Shown here piece by piece: positions 1-8,801 of a DNA stretch of 63,332 nt (its first letter is position 1; every line of letters begins with the position of its first letter). The position numbers and the translations under genes were made by a program. This stretch comes from Eubacterium sp. UBA5416 (GTDB taxonomy: Bacteria > Bacillota > Clostridia > Lachnospirales > Lachnospiraceae). The notes under the pieces are model-generated. The model searched no databases. It was not told the DNA's origin and saw nothing but the letters and a program-made list of their open reading frames with translations. The stretch is taken from contig DHNM01000041.1 of assembly GCA_002409525.1 (NCBI GenBank), forward strand, positions 1 to 63,332, written 5' to 3'.

Positions 1-289
1 GCTCGGGTCTCCTGATTTTGTAGCTCACGAGGTACGACAGCTATATATAGCAACAATGCTCCAATATCTAACCAGATATTGAATTTACAATTTGTTTCAT
101 CAAAAATAGTTCAAATTTTGAACAGGTATTTTACTTTTTTAGTGCGAAACACACGACAGATTTATGTCTGCTTCCATTTCGCACAATATCCTCTTAAATG
201 CTTCTCTTACAATCTAAGCTCTCTACTCAAAGACAGATCAGTTCTCACCATATATAATTCTACTCATGAACTGCAGGTTACCATTGCAC
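1..289 (-). other. Leader side of the type I-C CRISPR locus, no gene
   Basis: AT-rich stretch just downstream of cas2, where type I-C loci normally carry the leader and array. No convincing ORF is present. The palindrome GTGCGAAA (142-149) / TTTCGCAC (177-184) encloses a 27-base loop. It has no U-run on the cas (minus) side, so it is not an obvious cas-operon terminator and could be a leader structure. The array itself would lie left of base 1. Confidence 0.45.
7..38 (-). CRISPR. Possible first (leader-proximal) CRISPR repeat at the contig edge
   Basis: Read on the minus strand, the 32 bases from 38 down to 7 begin GTCGTACCTCGTGAG. The first six bases, GTCGTA, match the start of the isolated CRISPR-like repeat at 8641, and 32 nt is the usual I-C repeat length. 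Against this, the end is not the usual ATTGAAAY but AGGAGAC, and only one unit is visible. It may be a divergent or misassembled repeat, or chance. Confidence 0.25.
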
Positions 290-580
290 TTATATAATTA
301 GTGGATCTGTAACATCATAGCTCTTTTTTGCTCCTATGTGATTGATCTTCCCCTTGTAGCGATCACCTAAATTATAAAATCTCAGACTATCCACATTTTT
401 ATCAATAATTCCTTCTAAAATTGCCCTAACCTGGCGAAATGTCGTAGCGTCCAGGTTACATTCAAAAACGGAGTTCTGGACCCGCTGACCATAATTCACG
501 CACTGTTTAGCAACCTTTCGAAGACGGCCCCTTCCAGCTGCTGTCTGTGTATTTACATCATATGTTATTAGCACCAACAC
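290..580 (-). CDS. cas2: Cas2, type I-C spacer-acquisition protein
   Basis: Small ferredoxin-fold protein that with Cas1 forms the spacer integrase complex. The N-terminus MLVLITYDVNT carries the conserved first-strand Asp, followed by GRGRLRKVAK and NSVFEC, typical of Cas2. I prefer the GTG at 580 (96 aa): AGGTGG lies 5 bases upstream and the product then starts as Cas2 proteins usually do. A GTG at 589, directly after the cas1 stop, would add three residues. It is the last gene of the cas operon, as in canonical I-C loci. Confidence 0.93.
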   Translation of the reverse strand: MLVLITYDVNTQTAAGRGRLRKVAKQCVNYGQRVQNSVFECNLDATTFRQVRAILEGIIDKNVDSLRFYNLGDRYKGKINHIGAKKSYDVTDPLII

Positions 581-589
581 TTCAACCAC

Positions 590-1624
590 CTACTTCCAAA
601 AGAACGGAGGATATTCATCTAAATCATCTCGAATATATCTGGCGAGCAATATAGCCTGAGCATGCGGAACAATCCCCCATTCTATTTTCTCACCAAGAAA
701 CGGATGTTTGATCTTATCCTTCTTCTTATTTTGCCAATGCGTCAGGAAAAGTCTTCGAGTCTCATCATCCATTACCACAGCACCACTTTCTTTTTTGATA
801 AATCCCTTGTCACTGATGACTTTTTTATTAATCAAGGTCAATACAAAGCGATCCGCCATGACTCCCCTGAGTTCTTCCATCATGTCCAACGCCAGCGACG
901 GACGCCCCGGTCTGTCTGTATGGAAAAAGCCTACATAGGGATCGAGTCCTACGGTTTCAAGTGCAGAAGCACACAAACTTGCTAACAGAGAATAAGCAAA
1001 GGACAGCATGGCATTTACATTATCCAGTGGAGGACGTCGATTACGATTATGAAAATAGAATTCATCTTTCTGCTGTAAAATCAGATCATCAAAGACGGAG
1101 AAATACACAGAGGCAGATTCTCCCTCGATTCCCAAAAGTGTATGTGCATCCTTACATTGTTTTGCATCTTTCATCATTTCAGAAAGGAAAACAGATCTGT
1201 CCTTCAGCTTTTTTACGTCTAATCGCATGGGATAATCTCTTGCAGAGCGCTCCAGAATCCATTTTGTGTTATACAGTTTTCCTAAAATACAGTTTTTGGC
1301 TACTTCCAGACTTTTTTCTGAATTCTCACTCATTTGATATTGTTGTTTTCTGAGAGTTACATTTCCACGAACTTCACCAGATATCCTGGCAAGAAATTTC
1401 CCACTTTGCGTCATAAATGTGAGACTGATATTTCGTTTTGCACATGCACCCATCAACGCAGGGCTCGCACCTGTATAGCCAAATGTGACGATTCCATCTA
1501 GATTGTGTAAAGGAATTCGACCAATCTCATCCTTGCCTTCCAGAACCACAACATTCTCACCGTCCAGTGAAAGATATTTATCTGCGGAGGTCACATACAA
1601 TGTATTTAATAATCTCTTCATCAT
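590..1624 (-). CDS. cas1: Cas1 integrase, type I-C
   Basis: Metal-dependent nuclease/integrase that inserts new spacers. Its 344 aa match the type I-C length. The C-terminal helical domain shows the expected active site: Glu167 in GIEGESASVYF, His235 in GFFHTDRPGRPS, and Asp247/Glu250 in LALDMMEELRG. The N-terminal beta domain starts LLNTLYVTSADKYLSLDG. The ATG overlaps the end of cas4 by 4 bases (ATGA type), and cas2 follows without a gap, so the adaptation genes are translationally coupled. All catalytic residues are present, so acquisition is probably functional. Confidence 0.97.
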   Translation of the reverse strand: MMKRLLNTLYVTSADKYLSLDGENVVVLEGKDEIGRIPLHNLDGIVTFGYTGASPALMGACAKRNISLTFMTQSGKFLARISGEVRGNVTLRKQQYQMSENSEKSLEVAKNCILGKLYNTKWILERSARDYPMRLDVKKLKDRSVFLSEMMKDAKQCKDAHTLLGIEGESASVYFSVFDDLILQQKDEFYFHNRNRRPPLDNVNAMLSFAYSLLASLCASALETVGLDPYVGFFHTDRPGRPSLALDMMEELRGVMADRFVLTLINKKVISDKGFIKKESGAVVMDDETRRLFLTHWQNKKKDKIKHPFLGEKIEWGIVPHAQAILLARYIRDDLDEYPPFFWK

Positions 1625-2304
1625 TTATCCTCCGACAAGGCCTTTTTGATATAAGAAACCGCTGACTTATTCACACCTAACGCCGGCAGACATATGTCCT
1701 TTAGCGAACACGCATTACATGATTTTGAACGCTTCACTCTCGGTGTATACCGACGGTCATAATATTGATGCATTTCCCGAAACATATCTTTTACTCTATT
1801 TCGTATTCGATCATCAAATACTATCTTTTCACGACGACGTATCTCACCATAAAATAAATAGCCGTAAATGATATCACAACAGAGCATCTCTTCCAGACAT
1901 AAGGCCTGTGCAGTTAACTGGAGAATGTCTACATCCGTTTTTTTCGGCGAACCTCTCTTATACTCAATCGGGACCACATAGTACTGTCCATCCCTCCCTG
2001 ACAGCTGAATGCCTTTTTCTGTTCTATGAAACTCAACGATATCACACTCCCCGCTGATGCCCATCGTTCTGGAATAGATAGGCATCGCTCGGCTTATGAT
2101 CAGATCTCCCCTCTTCTCAGCAATTGTTACGTCATGTGCTTTCTCATGAAGTAATCTGCCTTCAGCAGTCCGAACATTTTCATTCCATTGGAGTTCTATA
2201 TATGCAAGCGCCCACTGACGCCTGCAAAATGCATAATGCTGAATCCCAGACAGTTGAAGATAATCTTCCTCGTCATACAAAATCGTATACCTCAGGTTCA
2301 ACAC
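1621..2304 (-). CDS. cas4: Cas4, RecB-like Fe-S nuclease of type I-C
   Basis: Trims and selects prespacers by PAM before Cas1-Cas2 integration. YAFCRRQWALAY near the N-terminus supplies the first cysteine, VPIEYKRG is the RecB-type nuclease motif, and the C-terminal CNACSLKDICLP supplies the other Fe-S cysteines. The ATG at 2304 lies 32 bases inside cas7. A TTG at 2280 with GAGG about 9 bases upstream gives a product starting YDEEDYLQLSGIQ, closer to family N-termini, so the true start may be there (219 aa). Confidence 0.95.
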   Translation of the reverse strand: MLNLRYTILYDEEDYLQLSGIQHYAFCRRQWALAYIELQWNENVRTAEGRLLHEKAHDVTIAEKRGDLIISRAMPIYSRTMGISGECDIVEFHRTEKGIQLSGRDGQYYVVPIEYKRGSPKKTDVDILQLTAQALCLEEMLCCDIIYGYLFYGEIRRREKIVFDDRIRNRVKDMFREMHQYYDRRYTPRVKRSKSCNACSLKDICLPALGVNKSAVSYIKKALSEDK

Positions 2305-3130
2305 AATTCAACTTATCCAATTGAATTTCATAATCATCAAATGATCTGGGTCTGTCTTTTAATGGCTCAATTTTAATGCTTCTGTGGACCTTTGCCGTAG
2401 ATACTGCAGGTGTTTTTTCATGATGCTGCCACCAATAAAGTCTGCATACCTCCATACTTCCCTCCGGGCGAGCTGAAGACGCATCATTTTCAAATAAAGT
2501 CTTTAATGATTTTTTTAGGACTTCTACATCTTCCTGCGAAAATCCAGTCTTCTCCGCAAGCTGCACATTAACACTGCCCTTTACCAGGTATAATCCAAAT
2601 CCAATCCTGTGCTTTGTCCCCATCGTATCAGAAGCTTTGCTGTCTTTACCGCCCTCACTGTTGACACTCTTTGTAATCTGCATACTGACAATATCTACCG
2701 GAGACACGCTGACTGCCTGGTGAATCGACACAGGTCCTCTGACTCCCAGGGAAACCGTATCCCCTTTAAATGCAAATACTTGTCCGAAAGCACGGACATC
2801 CAGCCACTCCCGGCACGCGATCTTAGCACACAACTCGCGATTTGCCTTCTTATTCTTCTTGATTTCTTTATTCAGCTCTTCGCACCCTTCTGCCCTGCTT
2901 TTCAAACTGTTATATCCATCATCAGCTCTGTCATCAGACTGTACAAATATCTTCTGGCCAAGGTCCTGAAAGCGATTTCTGATTTTTCTCTTGATACATA
3001 CATCTGAAATTTCTCCGTAGCCTGCATAATCTTCTCTTGGACGATTCCCATTTAACGGATCCCCATTTGGATTAGCATTTGTCGCTGAAATTATTACCGC
3101 AAAATCAATCTTTCCTTTTAAATTAGTCAT
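2273..3130 (-). CDS. cas7: Cas7 (Csd2), type I-C Cascade backbone
   Basis: RAMP-fold subunit that polymerises along the crRNA. The start MTNLKGKIDFAVIISATNA with NPNGDPLNGNRPR is the hallmark of Csd2-type Cas7. I chose ATG 3130 because GGAGG sits 9 bases upstream; the frame stays open further upstream but runs into cas8c without family similarity. The product is 285 aa, the usual length. It overlaps cas8c by 8 bases and cas4 follows, so subunits are translationally coupled. Confidence 0.95.
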   Translation of the reverse strand: MTNLKGKIDFAVIISATNANPNGDPLNGNRPREDYAGYGEISDVCIKRKIRNRFQDLGQKIFVQSDDRADDGYNSLKSRAEGCEELNKEIKKNKKANRELCAKIACREWLDVRAFGQVFAFKGDTVSLGVRGPVSIHQAVSVSPVDIVSMQITKSVNSEGGKDSKASDTMGTKHRIGFGLYLVKGSVNVQLAEKTGFSQEDVEVLKKSLKTLFENDASSARPEGSMEVCRLYWWQHHEKTPAVSTAKVHRSIKIEPLKDRPRSFDDYEIQLDKLNCVEPEVYDFV

Positions 3131-5129
3131 TTGTCTTTTCCTCCTTTTTTGTTTGCTCTTCTGCCTTATCTTTAGTGTATCTAAAATCATAAGACTGGCT
3201 GTGATACCCAAGTAAATATAAACCCTGTAACCTGCTGTTATCTGTAAAATCCTCCGGATTGAACTGATGAAATATCTCATCAATTGTTTTATTATATACA
3301 CTCCTTTCAGGAACTGGCAGCTTTAAAAGATAGGGCTGAGTTCTTTCCTCTAACTCTTTCCATGTATGATAAGGATGTTGCGAAAACGCACTCATTAATC
3401 TTCGCGCATTGGTCACTCTCTTACCGTCATCCTTATCAAATGTACGATACTCGATCCTGTCTGCTACCGCCAAAAGTCTTCCATACAAATAATCTCTCTC
3501 ATGAGTTATTGTGTTCACTTCCAATGTCCATACCTCCTTATTTCTTTCGTATCTTTGTTTTTTTATAAATGAGCATGCGGTACATAGCACCCGATCCCAA
3601 TTATATCTGCTCTTAAAGCTTACGGGTGATGACGCCCTGCTGATCAGTCTGTTCACCATATCCTGTGGAACTCTGGCTCTATCCGAAATACATGGCAAAA
3701 GCCGCTTACATGTTTCGGCATAAAGTTTAGTCGTTCCCGGAATTGTAAGATAATTTTCTGGATCTGTTCCATACAGCGCATCGGCTATCTCCCGGACACC
3801 TGGAACACCAAGATAGGTATAATTCTTCCCATCCTTTCTTCTGGACTGAAGCCATCTGCAGCTCTCATGCCAGTACCGTATATTATCCAGGTAGCTGCTG
3901 GATTTAAATCTTTTATTCTCGATCATAGCCAGTCTTCCTTTACTGGCTGAATCAAAAGCAAGAAGCTGAATGTTTGAATCTGTTTTCAAATTATCCCCAT
4001 AACCCTGCATCGCAGCCTGAAACTTTATGGCTCCTGCTTTACCCGTTCCCTGATACTTGGACTCTTTAGTCTTTTCTTCATCCCCCCATCCACTACTTAA
4101 AGATAGTGCCTGCAGATCGGAATTGAATTTATCAGCGATAGAGTCTGTTGATGCACTCCAGTCTGGTATCTTATTCAGATCAGATTCCCAGATCACCACT
4201 GATAGGCCATTCCAGTTGTACCCTTGCAATCGAATGATCCATTTTAGGGCATTCGTTACCTTTTGAGAATTCTCGTATCCAATCGCAAATGCCTCTTCTT
4301 TTGTCATGAATCGCCCGCGAAATGTATAATTGACCGTATCATTGGACGATATCAGCTTAGCTCCGTCAGCTTCATTTCTGACCTTTTTTGACTGATAGTA
4401 GGTGATCGGCACCATCTCACCGGTCAAATAATCCATATCAACATCCCCAAGCGTTGATTTACAGTATTTGATGTAACTTTGCTGCAGGGTCCTGTCCAGC
4501 CAGCATTCCGGCTGTAATGCCCCATAGGTATCAGATAAATGATTCTGGATCAGATTCTGCTCACTGATAATGCGGAATCTCACAAATGAATCCGATTGCT
4601 TTACTGCCTGTATTTTTACCTTCGGATCTAACTGACCGTCCGGTCCCAGAGTCAGAACATGTAATCTGAGTAAATCCTCAATGAGACTCTCTTTCTTTAG
4701 ATACCGATAAATCGCATCCACTTTTTTATGCGTATATTTTGATAAATGCCACGCTTCCAGTCCATCCATATAAAGCTTGTGATTCTCAGAGCAGTCTTTT
4801 CCCACATATGCCCAATACTCTCCGGTAAGATACTTCAGATTATCACATAAAGGATGTGGTTCAATACCTGATGTACGACATCCGGAAGGTGCTGTCACAG
4901 GGATAATTGTCATCTTGTCTTTATCTGCCACCTGTTCAGCTCCCAATATATTACCGCCTTCATCTATGTCAATCGTTATCTGTGCCGCTACCGTTGTATG
5001 AAAGACAGGCAAAAGAACAAGCGGGATCTTCTCCTCACCGTTTTTTCCCTTCTTGGGTTTATAACTTATGATTCCAACACTGTCTAGGTTTTTATCGTAA
5101 AGATCACACAACTCATTCGCCCAGGTCAT
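3123..5129 (-). CDS. cas8c: Cas8c (Csd1), large subunit of type I-C Cascade
   Basis: Large Cascade subunit that recognises the PAM and recruits Cas3; in I-C an internal start in cas8c also makes the small subunit Cas11c. The 668-aa product starts MTWANELCDLYDKN; the GGGAGG 6 bases before ATG 5129 decides the start, although an in-frame ATG exists at 5153. Family landmarks include YLTGEYWAYVGKDCSENHKL, the run from MTKEEAFAIGYENSQKV, and the C-terminal YLLGYHSQSYDFR. It overlaps cas5 by 17 bases. Confidence 0.96.
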   Translation of the reverse strand: MTWANELCDLYDKNLDSVGIISYKPKKGKNGEEKIPLVLLPVFHTTVAAQITIDIDEGGNILGAEQVADKDKMTIIPVTAPSGCRTSGIEPHPLCDNLKYLTGEYWAYVGKDCSENHKLYMDGLEAWHLSKYTHKKVDAIYRYLKKESLIEDLLRLHVLTLGPDGQLDPKVKIQAVKQSDSFVRFRIISEQNLIQNHLSDTYGALQPECWLDRTLQQSYIKYCKSTLGDVDMDYLTGEMVPITYYQSKKVRNEADGAKLISSNDTVNYTFRGRFMTKEEAFAIGYENSQKVTNALKWIIRLQGYNWNGLSVVIWESDLNKIPDWSASTDSIADKFNSDLQALSLSSGWGDEEKTKESKYQGTGKAGAIKFQAAMQGYGDNLKTDSNIQLLAFDSASKGRLAMIENKRFKSSSYLDNIRYWHESCRWLQSRRKDGKNYTYLGVPGVREIADALYGTDPENYLTIPGTTKLYAETCKRLLPCISDRARVPQDMVNRLISRASSPVSFKSRYNWDRVLCTACSFIKKQRYERNKEVWTLEVNTITHERDYLYGRLLAVADRIEYRTFDKDDGKRVTNARRLMSAFSQHPYHTWKELEERTQPYLLKLPVPERSVYNKTIDEIFHQFNPEDFTDNSRLQGLYLLGYHSQSYDFRYTKDKAEEQTKKEEKTND

Positions 5130-5853
5130 ATTCTGCCTCCCCGCTAAATTCATTTAATCCGGTAAAGTTTCCCTCTCCAAAGGGTTTTATCGCCATCTTC
5201 TTAATATGCCTTTTATGTTTGCACTCTTCAGGTCTGATAAATTCTATCACGCCCTGTTTCATCGTCGGATTCCAAAAACGAACTGTCATCTTACCCTGAT
5301 CCTCCGGCAATATTGCCTCATCCGCATAGGTAATACCATGATACATAAATCCATAGGAGATTTCTCCCTCCTGATCATCATAATACCCCCTGCCTGTACC
5401 AAATTCACAGGGTGTTACATACCCCTGACATTCTCGCGTTCCAAGATAAACATCTCTTCTTCCTCCGCGGTCAATCATACGTTTCGCAATATGGTGATGC
5501 TTATTTTCGTTTCGATCGCCTTTGAGCTCCGGTCTGTTTTCATTCCATATAAAGTGGGCTCTTACCTGATAACCGACATCCTTAAGATATGTATAGTAGG
5601 CCAGCTCATTTCCGCCATTATAATTTATTGGACGTATTCCCTTTGTCTCTGTCTGAATTGGATTCATAACCCTGACTTTATCGATAATCCAGACAATTGT
5701 CGGTTTCCAGTAGACACTTTGCAAAATACCTTTTAAAGCTTCATAACTTGGTAATAACAGCGAACTCTTTTCGCCGCCTACCCTGGTAATAGGGTCCGAA
5801 AATAGCGCATATCTTCCATCAACCTGAAATTCCACCGTGTTTCGATATTTCAT
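5113..5853 (-). CDS. cas5: Cas5 (Cas5d/c), crRNA-processing nuclease of type I-C
   Basis: In I-C systems Cas5 replaces Cas6: it cuts the pre-crRNA and caps the Cascade. The protein starts MKYRNTVEFQVDGRYALFSDP, the glycine-rich VGGEKSSLLLPSYEALKGIL follows, and the KHHHIAKRM stretch corresponds to the Lys-His catalytic region known from Cas5d. ATG 5853 was chosen; a GTG at 5865 would add MKRE but has poorly spaced SD sequence. It follows cas3 after about 20 bases. Confidence 0.94.
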   Translation of the reverse strand: MKYRNTVEFQVDGRYALFSDPITRVGGEKSSLLLPSYEALKGILQSVYWKPTIVWIIDKVRVMNPIQTETKGIRPINYNGGNELAYYTYLKDVGYQVRAHFIWNENRPELKGDRNENKHHHIAKRMIDRGGRRDVYLGTRECQGYVTPCEFGTGRGYYDDQEGEISYGFMYHGITYADEAILPEDQGKMTVRFWNPTMKQGVIEFIRPEECKHKRHIKKMAIKPFGEGNFTGLNEFSGEAEYDLGE

Positions 5854-5872
5854 TTCTCTTTTCACCTCTTTC

Positions 5873-8320
5873 TTAATACCCTATAAAGCCCATTCCCACT
5901 GGGTTTTCAGACGCACCCGTTTCTTTACTGTAGTAATCTTTGCTTAACGCTAATATCACACCCCTTTCCACGGCTTCCAGTGCGTCACCTAAATTCTGAC
6001 GCATCTGTTCAGAAATCCCAACCGTATATGGCTGCAGGTTTCGCAGTGCTCTTTTTTGATCTTCTATTGATGCATACCGATCTGTCAGAATGTCAATCTG
6101 TCGATTCACCTTCTCATTATATCTTACAACCACATCGATCTTCCCATCCTCTGGTATCACCTCAAATAATTTCCCGGCTGTTTTATATGATTGTTTCAAA
6201 ATATATTTACCTTTGGTACGTTTTTTCTCTTCATCCAGAACATCCCACATCTCATCGTTTGCTGAAAGAAGATCTAGCAATTTTACATCCATTCCATTAA
6301 CCGTACCTGAATATTTCATCTCTTCCAGCCTGTTTTTTAAATAGATCTGATAATACAAACGGATAGCCGGGTCAGAAGTCAGATCATCATCAAACTTTTC
6401 AGGACGCATTTTAAACTGGTACAGAACCTGCTGCATTGCTTCCTGGGCCTTTTTAATATCATCAAATCTCTTTATATTTTCCGCGTCTTCACATATGCGT
6501 ATAATAAATACATAACCCATACGCAATAACGCATTTCTGTTGCAACGCCCGGCAGACTGTATAATACTGTCAAGTCCGGTTAAAGATCGAATCACACATC
6601 CAAAAGAGATATCCACTCCGGCTTCTATGATCTGGGTACTAATGCATATCACCTTGTCTCCATTCTTTAAACTTACTGTCATCTTATCAATTACTTCTTT
6701 TCTGTTTACCGGACACATATTGGCACTGAGATGAAACAACAAACATCCGTCCTGATCACATCTTTGCTTCAATTTCCGGTAAATGTTTTTAGCACACTTC
6801 TTTGTATTGACGATCGCAAGTACCTGCGGAAGCTTTTGATATTTCTCCCAGATATAGTCACCCATTTCTGAAACGGTAAATCCATTCATCGATCTCGCCG
6901 TATCATCTATCACAGTGGTCCTTTTAAATGCATCACTATATTTCTTCGTATCCGGAACCATATCATGCGGGGGAAGCATTCGATCTTGATCGAGCTCGTC
7001 AAATAATGGCTGTGTCGCTGAACATAATACCACCGTGGAATTACCAAATGAAGTTAAAAAGTTCATCGCCAGATTAAACATTTTCAGCATTCGGATCGGC
7101 ATCGACTGTACCTCGTCGACAATAATTACACTGTCAAGAAGATTGTACATCCGTCGAACATTAGAGTTCTTTCCGGCAAATAACGTATTCAGGAATTGAA
7201 CCGCTGTTGTGACAACTATAGGTGACTGAGTCCAGTTCTCTGCCAATAACTCATATTTTTTTCTTTCTTCATCTCCTTCAATGACAACATTACTGTGATG
7301 TACCAAAACAATATCATCCGGGTCACCGATAGCCTCCCGTATTTCCTTTGCGTTTTGGTCTAATATGCTCTGATAAGGTGCAATATAGATAATATGTTTC
7401 TTATGCATGCATTTTGCACGGTATAAAGCAAACCTTAAACTGCTAAGTGTCTTCCCGCCTCCCGTTGGAACCGAAAGCCTGTATAAGTTTTCTGATTGGC
7501 TACCTGCTTCCCTGCAAATATTTGAAATCTCACTTCGAAATTGGTTCAGACGTGTTGAACCTTCTGATTTTTCTTCAATCTCTTTTAAATGTATCTCAAA
7601 TTGAGTAATACAAGATTCCCATATCTCCTGAAACTGCTCATCCGTTCTCTGAACCGGTAATGCTCTTCTCTCCATAAAACAGGCAGTGTCTGTTCTATCA
7701 GCATCAATCAGAAGAGACATCAGACTACGTTCATATAGACCTAAATAAAAATCCCTGTTTCCGTATAGATCATTTGTATCTTTGTCCTCGTTCTGCTTGA
7801 TAAAGCTTTTGATATGATCAAGCATCAGATTAAAGTCTTTGTTGGCCTCTACACACTTTTTTAAAATCAGCTCTTTGTCATTATAATGAAAATAGGTGTC
7901 AAAGATCTCTTTCGTATTTATATCTTTCTTCAGCCTTTCTTCAATAAAAATCGTGCGGTTCTGAAGTGATACACTGTCATTTAATCCGTGATGAGAGTAA
8001 ACAGTCATCTGTATCATCTGAGAAAGATTCGACCCTGGAATCAGTGTATTAATAATAAACCCACCCGACGTTGAATGGTCCACTTCTCCTTTCACTACCG
8101 GCTCGCCTGCTGCGGAACGCTTGATATAATCTTTGAACGCTTCACGCATCTTACCTGAGTCATGCGATATCCCGCACAGCCATGCCATAATGGCCAGCTC
8201 GTGTATCGGCGCGTTTGATTTGGCAAGTTCTGCTACATTATTATTATGTTCCGTGACCGATTGAATCCGCTCTGAACCGTCATCGTTATCTGCGATATGT
8301 GCTATGTAAGGATCCTTCAT
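5873..8320 (-). CDS. cas3: Cas3, HD nuclease-helicase
   Basis: Effector that unwinds and degrades target DNA after Cascade binding. The 815-aa protein has an N-terminal HD domain (His25 region, His53-Asp54 in GISHDSGK) and a superfamily-2 helicase: Walker A PTGGGKT around residue 290, VDEVQ at 401-405, CSATQP and the arginine-finger motif QSAGRCNRN. It is the first gene of the operon, with AAGGA about 8 bases before ATG and a consensus promoter at 8372-8399. All key residues are intact. Confidence 0.97.
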   Translation of the reverse strand: MKDPYIAHIADNDDGSERIQSVTEHNNNVAELAKSNAPIHELAIMAWLCGISHDSGKMREAFKDYIKRSAAGEPVVKGEVDHSTSGGFIINTLIPGSNLSQMIQMTVYSHHGLNDSVSLQNRTIFIEERLKKDINTKEIFDTYFHYNDKELILKKCVEANKDFNLMLDHIKSFIKQNEDKDTNDLYGNRDFYLGLYERSLMSLLIDADRTDTACFMERRALPVQRTDEQFQEIWESCITQFEIHLKEIEEKSEGSTRLNQFRSEISNICREAGSQSENLYRLSVPTGGGKTLSSLRFALYRAKCMHKKHIIYIAPYQSILDQNAKEIREAIGDPDDIVLVHHSNVVIEGDEERKKYELLAENWTQSPIVVTTAVQFLNTLFAGKNSNVRRMYNLLDSVIIVDEVQSMPIRMLKMFNLAMNFLTSFGNSTVVLCSATQPLFDELDQDRMLPPHDMVPDTKKYSDAFKRTTVIDDTARSMNGFTVSEMGDYIWEKYQKLPQVLAIVNTKKCAKNIYRKLKQRCDQDGCLLFHLSANMCPVNRKEVIDKMTVSLKNGDKVICISTQIIEAGVDISFGCVIRSLTGLDSIIQSAGRCNRNALLRMGYVFIIRICEDAENIKRFDDIKKAQEAMQQVLYQFKMRPEKFDDDLTSDPAIRLYYQIYLKNRLEEMKYSGTVNGMDVKLLDLLSANDEMWDVLDEEKKRTKGKYILKQSYKTAGKLFEVIPEDGKIDVVVRYNEKVNRQIDILTDRYASIEDQKRALRNLQPYTVGISEQMRQNLGDALEAVERGVILALSKDYYSKETGASENPVGMGFIGY

Positions 8321-8371
8321 AATATATTCCTTTCTTTTATTGTATTTTAATATGAATCTTTATTTACCTTG

Positions 8372-8399
8372 ATTATATCACCTAATTACTTGCGGTCAA
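8372..8399 (-). promoter_or_regulatory. Sigma-A promoter of the cas operon
   Basis: On the minus strand TTGACC, a 16-base spacer and a perfect TATAAT lie about 50 bases before the cas3 ATG. This strong promoter implies the cas genes need a repressive control; the minigene at 8641 is one candidate. Confidence 0.8.
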
Positions 8400-8561
8400 G
8401 CATAATCTGTTATTTTTTTCCACTAAAATACTTTTTTCGTCATTATATATGATTTTCAAGTTCATTTATTAATAAATATGTCTTTAATTTCAAACTCCCA
8501 TCTTTGGTCTTCAAAATTATAATATTTTGAATTATCTTTATATAGCTTAATATAGCAGACC

Positions 8562-8597
8562 GGATGTCCAAAAATCTGGACATCCAGAAATTTTTTT
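8562..8597 (+). terminator. Rho-independent terminator on the plus strand
   Basis: GGATGTCC (8562-8569) and GGACATCC (8578-8585) form a perfect 8-bp stem, followed after AGAAA by seven Ts. It only works in the plus direction, although no plus-strand gene lies upstream. A short unannotated RNA divergent from cas3 is one explanation. The rest of 8400-8640 shows only AT-rich DNA and a TTCAAAAT/ATATTTTGAA palindrome near 8511-8531. Confidence 0.6.
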
Positions 8598-8640
8598 ATC
8601 TTTTTCTTAAATAATTGAATAAGTATGTTACAATGAAAAC

Positions 8641-8665
8641 GTCGTAGAAATACGTGGATTGAAAT
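8641..8665 (+). CRISPR. Isolated shortened CRISPR-like repeat (mini-CRISPR / candidate CreR- or CreA-like RNA)
   Basis: The 25-base unit reads GTCGTA, then GAAA, then TACG, then TGGATTGAAAT. GTCG at the start and CGTGGATTGAAAT at the end are diagnostic of type I-C repeats, but the hairpin is shortened to CGTA-GAAA-TACG. A TACAAT -10 at 8629-8634 would start transcription at about 8641, exactly at the repeat. About 21 spacer-like bases then lead into the hairpin at 8687-8732. One repeat with its own promoter beside cas genes is the design of CRISPR-derived regulatory or antitoxin RNAs known for other type I systems; function here is inference. Confidence 0.6.
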
Positions 8666-8683
8666 TATTGAATTTTTATATGT

Positions 8684-8732
8684 AAAAATAGCTGAGTACT
8701 AACACTGATAAGATTGTGTTAGCTCAGCTATT
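8684..8732 (-). terminator. Terminator of the mannoside operon (hairpin usable in both directions)
   Basis: AATAGCTGAG (8687-8696) pairs with CTCAGCTATT (8723-8732), and after a 2-base bulge CTAACAC pairs with GTGTTAG. On the minus strand it is followed by five Us, about 70 bases after the last gene of the operon. On the plus strand it ends the candidate mini-CRISPR RNA with a less regular U-rich tail. Confidence 0.75.
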
Positions 8733-8801
8733 CTTATTTCTAATATATTGATGTTAATGATCTCGTGTTCTGTCGCAGATCTGTTGAACCGACAGTTCTA
8801 T

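Noticed and set aside
8666..8690. Spacer-like part of the mini-CRISPR targeting the cas promoter
   Set aside because: Only weak AT-rich similarity to 8510-8531 was visible by eye; not enough to claim a target.
8771..8796. GTCGCAGATCTGTTGAAC looks like a second degenerate CRISPR repeat near the mini-CRISPR
   Set aside because: It is a CTGTCG/CGACAG palindrome just after the DUF1861 stop; the I-C repeat end GTGGATTGAAAY is not preserved, and similarity is limited to short pieces.
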